Assembly: GCA_937879825.1 (NCBI GenBank)
Contig: CALFMQ010000419.1
Span: forward strand, 1-13,809
From: an uncultured Phycisphaerales bacterium
Lineage (GTDB): Bacteria > Planctomycetota > Phycisphaerae > Phycisphaerales > UBA1924
Direction of reading: 5' to 3'
Length of the DNA stretch: 13,809 bases
Part shown: positions 6,975 to 13,368 of the stretch, one piece after another
Numbering within the stretch: the stretch's first letter is position 1
Layout of the letters: each line of letters starts with the position of its first letter
Made by a program: the position numbers and the translations under genes
The notes under the pieces: model-generated
What the model was told of the DNA's origin: nothing
Databases searched by the model: none
What the model saw: only the letters and a program-made list of their open reading frames with translations

Positions 6975-8428
6975 GAGATCGAGTCGTCCTGTTCGTAGGG
7001 GATGGTGAACCAGAACTTGCTTCCCATGCCGACCTCGCTCGTGACCCCGATCTTCCCGGAGTGGACGGTCTCGACGATGTGCCGGACGAGATTGAGGCCG
7101 AGCCCGGTGCCCTTGGCCACGCGCTTGTAGTTCTCGATGCGGAAGAACTTATCGAAGATCTTGTCCAGCGCATCCGGCGGGACGCCCAGCCCTGTGTCGG
7201 CGACGGTGACCATGACGGAGCGGGTCGCGTCGTCGTTGTCGATGGTGACCGTGACGCGGCCGCCGTCCGGCGTGTACTTGATGCCGTTGGAGACCAGATT
7301 CATGACGACCTGCGTCATCATGTCGCGATCGGCGGCGGCGTTGTAGACGAGCGGCCCGCACTTGACGGCGAGCTTGATCGATTTCTCCTGTGCCTGGAGC
7401 GTGAGCATGTCGACGACTTCGCGTGAGACCTCCGCGAAGTTCACATCGGTGTACTCGGCCTTGACGATGCCGGCCTCGATTCGCGAGATGTTGAGCATGT
7501 TGTCGACCATGCGCGCGACGCGATCCGTCTCGGTCCGGATGATGCTGTAGAACTCCTGGCGGGACTCCTCGTCGGTCGCCTCGCCCTCGGTGAGCATCTC
7601 GACATAGGCGCGGATTGAGGCGAGGGGTGTGCGGAGTTCGTGGGATGCCTGCGAGACGAAGTCGTTCTTCATCTGCGAGATTTCCTTGTCTCTCGTGACA
7701 TCTCGCATGATTGTGACGACGCCTCCCGACTCGGCCCCGGAGTCGGGGAGGCACGCGACGGTCACATCGAATGAATGGGCGCGGCCCTGATTGTCCTGGA
7801 AAATGTGCTCGACCCGGCGCTCCTTGCCGGCGACCGCTGACGATCGGACTTCCTTGATGAGTTGGCGGAGCGTGTCGTCGCGGAGGATCGCATCGACCGA
7901 TGCGTGCTGGGCCTTGGTCAGATCGAACCCCAGGAGATCGGCGGCCTGACCGTTGGCCATGCTCAGTTCGTCGAATCCGTCGGTGACGATCACGGCGTCC
8001 CTGAGACTGTGGAGGATCGCCTCGACATGCTCGCGCTCGGCTTCTGATACTCGATGGCGGATCAGGACTTCCTGAACCTGTGCCTGGAGTGCATTGCGGG
8101 ACTCGGCCCATGCGGACGCGAGCGTATTGACTTGGCGGACGATGGGCCCGGAGACGATGTCGCCCCTGATTGTCGGCGCGGCGCCGTCGACGGCCTCAGG
8201 CATCAGCCGCGGCGCGATGGTGCGGACCTGGCGCGCGGTGGCCTTGATGAGCATGACACCTGAGGCGATGCAGAATGCGGCGATCGCCAGGAACTCCGCG
8301 GCCGATGCGGCGGCGGGAGGCATGCCTGCGAGCGCGGTGCGGATCATCGGCATGGCAAACGAGATCGCCGCCGCTCCTCCGAGCGTTGCGGCGATCCACA
8401 ACATCATCGTGCTGCGCCCGTTGTTCAA
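6971..8428 (-). CDS. Membrane-bound PAS sensor histidine kinase
   Basis: Inner-membrane sensor kinase of 485 aa. Two hydrophobic segments near the N-terminus (about 10-29 and 44-62) enclose only a very short external loop, so sensing is probably intramembrane or cytoplasmic. A helical linker (about 95-135), a PAS domain (about 136-248), HisKA with the H-box SHELRTPLASIR (262-273, phosphoacceptor His263), and HATPase_c with N-box NLVSNGIKYTPDG (377-389), G1 DTGLG (411-415), F-box KFFRIE (427-432) and G2 GTGLGL (440-445) follow. All catalytic boxes are intact. The TTG start (8426-8428) is chosen because GGAGG at 8435-8439 gives 6-nt spacing; Met codons at residues 8 and 9 have no comparable site. 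It lies 27 nt after the TPR gene and overlaps the receiver gene. Confidence 0.95.
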   Translation of the reverse strand: MNNGRSTMMLWIAATLGGAAAISFAMPMIRTALAGMPPAAASAAEFLAIAAFCIASGVMLIKATARQVRTIAPRLMPEAVDGAAPTIRGDIVSGPIVRQVNTLASAWAESRNALQAQVQEVLIRHRVSEAEREHVEAILHSLRDAVIVTDGFDELSMANGQAADLLGFDLTKAQHASVDAILRDDTLRQLIKEVRSSAVAGKERRVEHIFQDNQGRAHSFDVTVACLPDSGAESGGVVTIMRDVTRDKEISQMKNDFVSQASHELRTPLASIRAYVEMLTEGEATDEESRQEFYSIIRTETDRVARMVDNMLNISRIEAGIVKAEYTDVNFAEVSREVVDMLTLQAQEKSIKLAVKCGPLVYNAAADRDMMTQVVMNLVSNGIKYTPDGGRVTVTIDNDDATRSVMVTVADTGLGVPPDALDKIFDKFFRIENYKRVAKGTGLGLNLVRHIVETVHSGKIGVTSEVGMGSKFWFTIPYEQDDSIS

Positions 8429-8434
8429 ACCGAT

Positions 8435-8439
8435 CCTCC
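8435..8439 (-). promoter_or_regulatory. Strong ribosome binding site fixing the kinase TTG start
   Basis: GGAGG on the minus strand, 6 nt before the TTG at 8428. It supports the rare start over the Met codons at residues 8-9. Confidence 0.75.
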
Positions 8440-8455
8440 GGTGGTGACAATGGGA

Positions 8456-9658
8456 TTAGTCGGGATTGACGCCGGCCACGGTTGAGGTGTGGGCGGCACG
8501 GATCTGGCGGGCTGCGGCGCTGGCGATGCGGGCGTCCTCGGGGCGGCCCAGTTCGTCGCAGATGATGGCCTTGAGCATGTAGGCCTCGGCGTTCCTGCCG
8601 GCCTTTGCGATGGCCTGATCGACGGTGAGGAGCGCCTGCTCGGGCTGGCCCTTGGCGCGCTGGTACATCGCCATCAGGAGATAGCCCTCGACGCGGTTGG
8701 GGGCGATCGCGACGAGTCGCGATGCGGCGTCGCGGAGGCGGGTCTCGTCCTTGAGGATGATCGAGACGTTCCCCAGTTCGCTCCATGTCTGGAAGTCGTT
8801 GACGCCCTGCTCGTCCTTGACGAGCTGGAGCAGGATGGAGCGCGCTTCGACCGGGCGGTCGAGCTGGACGAGGCACTTGGCCTGGAGTTGCGTGAGGTCG
8901 CGGCGGTCCTTGCCGGCGGGGGTTTTGAGGATCCGGCGGAGGTTGTACTCGCCGTCGGCGTACTGTCCGGCGTTGATCTGCGCGCGGGCGAGGTCTTCGA
9001 TGAGCGCGGTGTCATCGGGGGCGAGGAGGCACGCCTGCCGGAACTCCTCGATGGCGCGGTTGTTGTCGCCGCGCATCTGGGCGACATGGCCGAGCGTCTG
9101 GTGCATGCCGGCGTTGTGGCGGAAGTTTGAGGCGCCGCCGACGAGGAGTTGCTCGGCTTCGTCGAGGCGGTTGAGTTCGATGAGCATCTCGGCGGACGCG
9201 AGGGTGTACTGCGGGTCGGTGGCGTTGAGCTCCATGGCCCGTGAGTAGTAAGCGAATGCGTCCTGGGGCTGGCTGAAGCGCTCCATCACCATGCCGGAGT
9301 AGTACTGTGCTTCGGCGTTGGTCGGATCGAGTTCGGTGGCCCGGGCGAATGACTGGATGGCGGCCTCATCGCGGCCCATCTCGAAGAGGACGCGTCCCTG
9401 GAGGACATGGCTTTTGGCGACATCCTCCTTGTACGCGATGGAGTCTTCGATCGCGTCGAGCGCCTTCTGCAGGTCGCCCGCGACGTAACGCTGGTGCGCC
9501 ATGTCGTAGTTGGTGGCGGCCTTGATCTCGGCGAGGCGATTCTCGGCGTTGTTCTTGTGCTCGGTGGTGTAGTTGCCGTGGCCAGCGCAGCCGGAAAGGG
9601 TGGCGGCTGCGATGAGGGTTGCGGCGACGGTTCGATACCTGCGGAATGAAGGGTGCAT
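8456..9658 (-). CDS. TPR-repeat lipoprotein (pilotin/PilF-like candidate)
   Basis: A 400-aa exported protein with an N-terminal Arg-rich and hydrophobic signal and lipobox LSGC (21-24), so Cys24 is the predicted lipidated residue. The mature part is nearly all helical TPR-type repeats: clear units at about 50-80, 83-114 (GRVLFEMGRDEAAIQSFARA), 117-147, 150-180, 184-214, 323-354 and 357-386, with a degenerate stretch in between. TPR lipoproteins next to T4P secretin genes often act like PilF/PilW in secretin targeting or multimerisation. That role is inferred here from position directly after pilQ, and at 400 aa the protein is longer than typical PilF. GGAG at 9667-9670 gives 8-nt spacing to the ATG. 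It is separated from pilQ by a hairpin (9683-9710), so its expression may be partly uncoupled. Confidence 0.9.
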   Translation of the reverse strand: MHPSFRRYRTVAATLIAAATLSGCAGHGNYTTEHKNNAENRLAEIKAATNYDMAHQRYVAGDLQKALDAIEDSIAYKEDVAKSHVLQGRVLFEMGRDEAAIQSFARATELDPTNAEAQYYSGMVMERFSQPQDAFAYYSRAMELNATDPQYTLASAEMLIELNRLDEAEQLLVGGASNFRHNAGMHQTLGHVAQMRGDNNRAIEEFRQACLLAPDDTALIEDLARAQINAGQYADGEYNLRRILKTPAGKDRRDLTQLQAKCLVQLDRPVEARSILLQLVKDEQGVNDFQTWSELGNVSIILKDETRLRDAASRLVAIAPNRVEGYLLMAMYQRAKGQPEQALLTVDQAIAKAGRNAEAYMLKAIICDELGRPEDARIASAAARQIRAAHTSTVAGVNPD

Positions 9659-9682
9659 GTCTGTGGCTCCGTCTAAGGGAAA

Positions 9683-9710
9683 CGGAGGGGCCCCTCGCGG
9701 GACCCCTCCG
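9683..9710 (-). terminator. Hairpin between pilQ and the TPR gene, possible weak terminator or attenuator
   Basis: Perfect 8-bp GC-rich stem CGGAGGGG/CCCCTCCG (9683-9690 with 9703-9710) and a 12-nt loop, 23 nt after the pilQ stop. On the minus-strand transcript the stem is followed by TTTCCCTTA, a poor T-tract. It could partly terminate, or protect the pilQ mRNA 3' end, and so give more pilMNOPQ than downstream mRNA. A 12-bp palindrome, GAGGGGCCCCTC, lies within it (9685-9696). Confidence 0.55.
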
Positions 9711-9733
9711 AAGGGTTCTGCGTCGGTTGGTGA

Positions 9734-12130
9734 TCAGTTGTTGTCGATCGGGACGTCGGCGACCTCGGTCTCCTGCTCGTCCGTCTCGGAGAGATCGATG
9801 GTGGTCCAGTCGCCGGACTCCGAGGCCACGGTCGTGGGCTCGGTCTTGGACTGCGCCGTTTCGGTGCTCTGGCGCTCGACCTGCTGCCAGTCGGTGAAGG
9901 GGAAGGTCTCGTAGATGTTGAAGTTGAAGTTGGGCGAGTCGGCGTCGGACATCTGGTCGTCTTCGGCCTCGACGAGTTCCCAGTCCTGGGACTGGTCCGA
10001 GGAGTCCTGCGACTCACCGAACTCGTTCTGGGTGTCGAAGGAGCCGAACTGATCGGTCTCGAAGAGCGTCCAGTCCACGCTGGACATGTCGAAGGTGCCA
10101 TCACCCTCGGCGCTGCTCATCTGATCGGTGTTGACTTCGGTGAACTCGACGATGTTCTCGTCGGTGAGGGGCTGACCCTCGAGGCCCTCGTTCATGAAGG
10201 CGTCGTCGGACCAGGTGTCGGTCGCGTCGACGAAGACCGAGTCTGCGGGGACCTCGTGCAGCGACATCAGGCGGGCCTGGAACTCGCCACCGATGATGTC
10301 ATCGAGGGCGCTGCGGCTGGGCCATGCGTCGTGCTTGTTGAGGAGTTCCTCGCGGATCTGGATGGCGTCTGGCTGGTTGGGATTGAGCTCGAGCGAGCGG
10401 CGGATTTCCCACATCGCCTTCTCGAGGTTGCCTTCGCGTGCGTACTGCTCGGCCTTGATGTTGTGCTGAGCGGTCTGCTTGTCGCGGCTCCAGCCGAGGG
10501 TCCCGTTGCGGGAGCCGGCGCGGACCTGGGCGACATGGGCGAGGCCACGCTGACCCTGATCGAGCATGACGCGATCATTCATGATGGTGGGCTTGATCAT
10601 GAAGATGATCTCGGCGCGATCGGTGGAGTCCTCGTGCCCGCGGAAGGCGGCGCCGATCACCGGGATATCACCGATGACGGGGACCTGACGGCGGGTGAGC
10701 GTGGTGGTCTCTTTGAAGAGGCCGCCCAGCACGACGGTGGAGCCGTCGTTGACGAGGATGTTGGTCGTGACTTCCTGCGTGATTTCGTCGGGGATCGTCA
10801 CGGACGCGCCCTGCGAGTCGTTCGCGGTGCGGATGACGCCCTCGGAGACGCGGGGCTTGAGTTCGAGCCGGATCATGCCGTCGTTGGCGATGAAGGGGCG
10901 GAACGCGAGCTGCGTACCGGTATCGAGGAACTCGACGGTCTGTGTTGTCGACGTCTCGGTAGAAGTCGTATTGAGGTAGCCGAGCTTGCGGCCGACGAGG
11001 ACGCGGGCGGGCTGCCGGTTGAGCGCCAGGATCTTGGGGCGCGAGAGGATTGAGACGTCGGTGACTTCATCGAGGGCGCGGAGGAAGATGGCGATGTCGT
11101 CGTGAACAACGCCGACCTTGAAGCCGCCGGAGCCGGAGGTGTTGCCGACCGTGGAGGTGACACCGGTGGCGCGGTTGTCGGCGGGCGTGACGCCCTCGGC
11201 GCCGCCGCTGATCAGGGCGTTGGCGACACCGAGCGGGCCGCCGGCGGTGAGGAAGTCGGTGAAGTTGACATCGGCGAGGATCGAGAAATCGATGCCGAAG
11301 GCGTTGGCCTCGTTGAGGGTGGTCTGGAGGATGGTGGCCTCGACGAGCACCTGCGCGGGGCGAGTGTCGAGCTGATGGAGCAGCGCCTCGATCTCCTCGA
11401 CGTTCTCTTCGTAATCGAAGATCACGAGCGTCGCGGAGAGGGCGAACTCATCGGCGCCGGTCGGGGTGTCATCGGGGAGCGTGAACTCCTCGGAGTCGCC
11501 GTTGGTCTTGATGGTCCCGATCTCGGAGAGGAGCGGGGTGACGAACTCGGCGGCGTCGTTGGCGTTGAGGTAGTTGAGCTGGACCATCTTGGCGACGGGC
11601 TTGCGGGACTCGGCCTCCTTGGCCGCGTACTCCGCCTGCGTGACGACATAGATGAAGTTGCCTTCCTCGTACCAGGCGTAGCCGTTGACATGGAGGATGG
11701 CGTCGAGCGCTTCGTAGAAGGTCACGCCGTAGAGGTTGGCGGAGACCGAAGCGGCGACGTCGCGCGAGGCGACGATGTTCTTCTGGCTCTGGAGCGAGAG
11801 CATCTGGAGCACATTGGCAAGGTCTTCGTCCTGGACGAAGATATCGACTGTGAGGTACTCCGAGACGTTGACGCCGTCGGCGTTCATCTCGTCGCCCGTG
11901 GTGCGGGGCGTGTTGTTGTTTGCGGGAGCGTCGCTGCTCTCGGGAGAGGCCGCGGTGGGCATCGCGGCGTCGCCCTTGAGGTGCTTGCTCATGAAGTCAG
12001 CGAGCGAGCCCCCGGTGCCTGACTGGGCGAGCGCGGTCGGAAGACCGACCGAGAGCCCGGCCAGGAGAGCAACCCAGGGCGCGACCCGACGCGCATTTCG
12101 GATGTTGTTGGACTTGTTCGTCGCGGACAT
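9734..12130 (-). CDS. pilQ: PilQ/GspD-type outer-membrane secretin with long acidic DW-repeat tail
   Basis: Multimeric outer-membrane channel. Residues here are numbered from the in-frame ATG at 12139. The ATG at 12130 (residue 4) is preferred because AGGAG (12140-12144) touches the first ATG but lies 9 nt from the second. A signal peptide with cleavage after ALA (36-38) is followed by a Ser/Asn/Pro-rich linker (about 45-95), an N0/STN-like domain (about 96-167), an N1-type domain (about 184-260) and the secretin core (about 260-520) with VPVIGDIPVIG (486-496). No AMIN-like peptidoglycan-binding domain is visible, unlike many PilQ proteins. After the core comes an extra region: a TPR-like helical pair (556-603) and a tail (641-801) with 44 Asp/Glu and only two basic residues, carrying four DW motifs. 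The family call is secure; the function of the tail is unknown. Confidence 0.95.
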   Translation of the reverse strand: MSATNKSNNIRNARRVAPWVALLAGLSVGLPTALAQSGTGGSLADFMSKHLKGDAAMPTAASPESSDAPANNNTPRTTGDEMNADGVNVSEYLTVDIFVQDEDLANVLQMLSLQSQKNIVASRDVAASVSANLYGVTFYEALDAILHVNGYAWYEEGNFIYVVTQAEYAAKEAESRKPVAKMVQLNYLNANDAAEFVTPLLSEIGTIKTNGDSEEFTLPDDTPTGADEFALSATLVIFDYEENVEEIEALLHQLDTRPAQVLVEATILQTTLNEANAFGIDFSILADVNFTDFLTAGGPLGVANALISGGAEGVTPADNRATGVTSTVGNTSGSGGFKVGVVHDDIAIFLRALDEVTDVSILSRPKILALNRQPARVLVGRKLGYLNTTSTETSTTQTVEFLDTGTQLAFRPFIANDGMIRLELKPRVSEGVIRTANDSQGASVTIPDEITQEVTTNILVNDGSTVVLGGLFKETTTLTRRQVPVIGDIPVIGAAFRGHEDSTDRAEIIFMIKPTIMNDRVMLDQGQRGLAHVAQVRAGSRNGTLGWSRDKQTAQHNIKAEQYAREGNLEKAMWEIRRSLELNPNQPDAIQIREELLNKHDAWPSRSALDDIIGGEFQARLMSLHEVPADSVFVDATDTWSDDAFMNEGLEGQPLTDENIVEFTEVNTDQMSSAEGDGTFDMSSVDWTLFETDQFGSFDTQNEFGESQDSSDQSQDWELVEAEDDQMSDADSPNFNFNIYETFPFTDWQQVERQSTETAQSKTEPTTVASESGDWTTIDLSETDEQETEVADVPIDNN
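9773..10084 (-). repeat. Four DW short-motif repeats encoded in the PilQ tail
   Basis: Protein-level repeat: SSVDWTLFETD (686-696), QSQDWELVEAE (716-726), PFTDWQQVERQ (747-757) and ESGDWTTIDLS (774-784), numbered from the ATG at 12139. The shared pattern is DW, two variable residues, then F/V/I followed by D/E. The Trp positions 690, 720, 751 and 778 are 30, 31 and 27 residues apart. Surrounding residues are not conserved, which suggests short linear binding motifs in a disordered chain, not a folded domain. Confidence 0.75.
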
Positions 12131-12139
12131 TGCCTTCAT

Positions 12140-12144
12140 CTCCT
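12140..12144 (-). promoter_or_regulatory. Ribosome binding site deciding the pilQ start
   Basis: AGGAG on the minus strand abuts the ATG at 12139 (zero spacing, not usable) but is 9 nt from the ATG at 12130, which is therefore the likelier initiation codon. Confidence 0.65.
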
Positions 12145-12149
12145 GCCTT

Positions 12150-12164
12150 GCCGCGTCGTGCGGC
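12150..12164 (-). other. Small hairpin in the pilP-pilQ spacer
   Basis: GCCGC/GCGGC with a 5-nt loop, lying between the pilP stop and the pilQ ribosome site. The stem is only 5 bp and has no T-tract, so it is not a terminator. It might influence translation of the secretin, but short GC stems are common at this base composition. Confidence 0.3.
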
Positions 12165-12178
12165 GCCGTGGTCCCTGT

Positions 12179-12778
12179 TCAGGTGTCAGGGAGAGACCTT
12201 GTCAGTTCGACCCTGACCCCGTTTTTCTCGATCAGAACGCTGAAGCGCTGAATCTCGATCACTGTGAAACCGTCCACTTCGTCTCCGACTCCCAGGACGA
12301 CGCTCCGCGTCTTTCCCTTCTGAGGCGACTCGATCACCGCGATCGGGTTGGACCCCAGAATGGTGCTCTTGAGACGGAGATGGTCCGCCTCCTCGAGCAC
12401 CTTCCGCTCGGCGAGCGACTCTGCACTTTCTGCTTCGACATTCGGAGCGTCCGACTTGGGTGTGACCTCCGCAGACTGCTCCGGTTGTGCGGGCTCGGGG
12501 AACTTTTCGGGGTCGAGAGCGAAGATGTCGCGTGTTGCGTCCGGTAATGCGTCGAGTTCGATCGGCGCGCCGGAGCCGTCGATGGTCCGGGTCGCCGATT
12601 TGTCTCTCGCTTCGGCCTTGGTGCCGGCTCCCTGGCGCGCCTGGGCCTTGGAGGGCGACATGTTCAGGAGCATCCTCCCCATCGAAATGACAAGGAAGAC
12701 GAGGAGGCCGGCGAGGATCGTCGCCTGCTTCTTATCGGTCGTCAGCAGGACTTTGAGTTCTGCGATCTTGGCTCTCAT
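12179..12778 (-). CDS. pilP: PilP/GspC-type alignment protein with N-terminal membrane anchor
   Basis: A 199-aa periplasmic protein expected to bridge the inner-membrane PilN/PilO complex and the secretin N-domains. Residues about 19-39 form one hydrophobic anchor. A low-complexity Ala/Glu/Pro linker (about 42-130) contains TRDIFALDP (82-90), resembling the RDPF-type box of PilP and GspC. A C-terminal beta domain (about 133-196) with NPIAVIESPQ, VVLGVGDEVDG and VLIEKNGVRVEL matches the PilP/GspC homology-region pattern. T4P PilP is usually a lipoprotein, but no lipobox Cys is seen; the anchor makes it GspC-like in layout, without a PDZ or coiled-coil end. The ATG overlaps the pilO stop (ATGA), and GAGGGG (12787-12792) gives 8-nt spacing. 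Sequence similarity alone is modest; gene order between pilO and pilQ strengthens the call. Confidence 0.8.
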   Translation of the reverse strand: MRAKIAELKVLLTTDKKQATILAGLLVFLVISMGRMLLNMSPSKAQARQGAGTKAEARDKSATRTIDGSGAPIELDALPDATRDIFALDPEKFPEPAQPEQSAEVTPKSDAPNVEAESAESLAERKVLEEADHLRLKSTILGSNPIAVIESPQKGKTRSVVLGVGDEVDGFTVIEIQRFSVLIEKNGVRVELTRSLPDT

Positions 12779-13368
12779 TCGTCGATCCCCTCGTGCGAGG
12801 CGTCGGCGACTTCCTCGATGGGTTCGTTCTTTGCGCCGAAGAACACATCGATGAGCAGATCGGCCCGGATCTCCCGGCTGTTGAACTGCTCGGACTGGCC
12901 GCGCGACTCATAGGCCAGGCGCAGGCGCTGGATGCGGACCAGCCGGGGGAGATGCTCGATTTCGCGGATCGCTTCGAAGATCGGATTGAACCCGCCGCGG
13001 AGCGTCACGGACATGGGGAGCGAGGCGGTCTCATCGACGGCGGTCTCGGCCCCGGTGGTGACTTCGCGCTGGACGAGGCCGAGTCGGTTGAGGACGGCGC
13101 TGAGGCGCGTCATCAGGCCGGCGACATCGCTGGTCTCGGGAATCGGGACCATCCGCTCGCGGCTCTTTGTCTGCATCTCGTGCAATCGATTGGCGAGCCC
13201 GGTGATGATCTCGGGGGAGTCGGAGGGCTTGGCGAGTTCGGCGCGCATTGCGAGGATTTCGGATTCGACCCGCTTGTTGGCGCGCCAGGCCGGACCGATG
13301 AATCCGAGGGCGCCGACGAGCGAGAGCAGGCCGAGCGCAGCGCCCGGGATGGCGATGTGCTGCTTCAA
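12775..13368 (-). CDS. pilO: PilO-type inner-membrane alignment protein, TTG start
   Basis: A 197-aa bitopic inner-membrane protein that heterodimerises with PilN in the T4P alignment subcomplex. A membrane helix at about 7-27 is followed by a coiled-coil-prone helix (about 29-72) and a periplasmic ferredoxin-like domain (about 73-180) with the PilO-like pattern VTLRGGFNPIFEAIREIEHL and LPRLVRIQRLRL. The start is TTG (13366-13368), supported by GGAGG at 13376-13380 with 7-nt spacing and a 4-nt TTGA overlap with the pilN stop. The same frame stays open to 13722, but that extension is Arg-rich and lies antiphase over pilN, so it is not protein. Very low sequence conservation is normal for PilO; the identification rests on topology, motif pattern and position. 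Confidence 0.88.
   Translation of the reverse strand: MKQHIAIPGAALGLLSLVGALGFIGPAWRANKRVESEILAMRAELAKPSDSPEIITGLANRLHEMQTKSRERMVPIPETSDVAGLMTRLSAVLNRLGLVQREVTTGAETAVDETASLPMSVTLRGGFNPIFEAIREIEHLPRLVRIQRLRLAYESRGQSEQFNSREIRADLLIDVFFGAKNEPIEEVADASHEGIDE

Noticed and set aside
9683..9710. Palindrome as an operator or inverted-repeat end of a mobile element
   Set aside because: No transposase, direct repeats or second copy nearby; a transcript hairpin explains it better.
11102..12022. Long plus-strand open frame (306 codons) opposite pilQ
   Set aside because: Same antisense codon effect; the secretin on the other strand explains the region fully.
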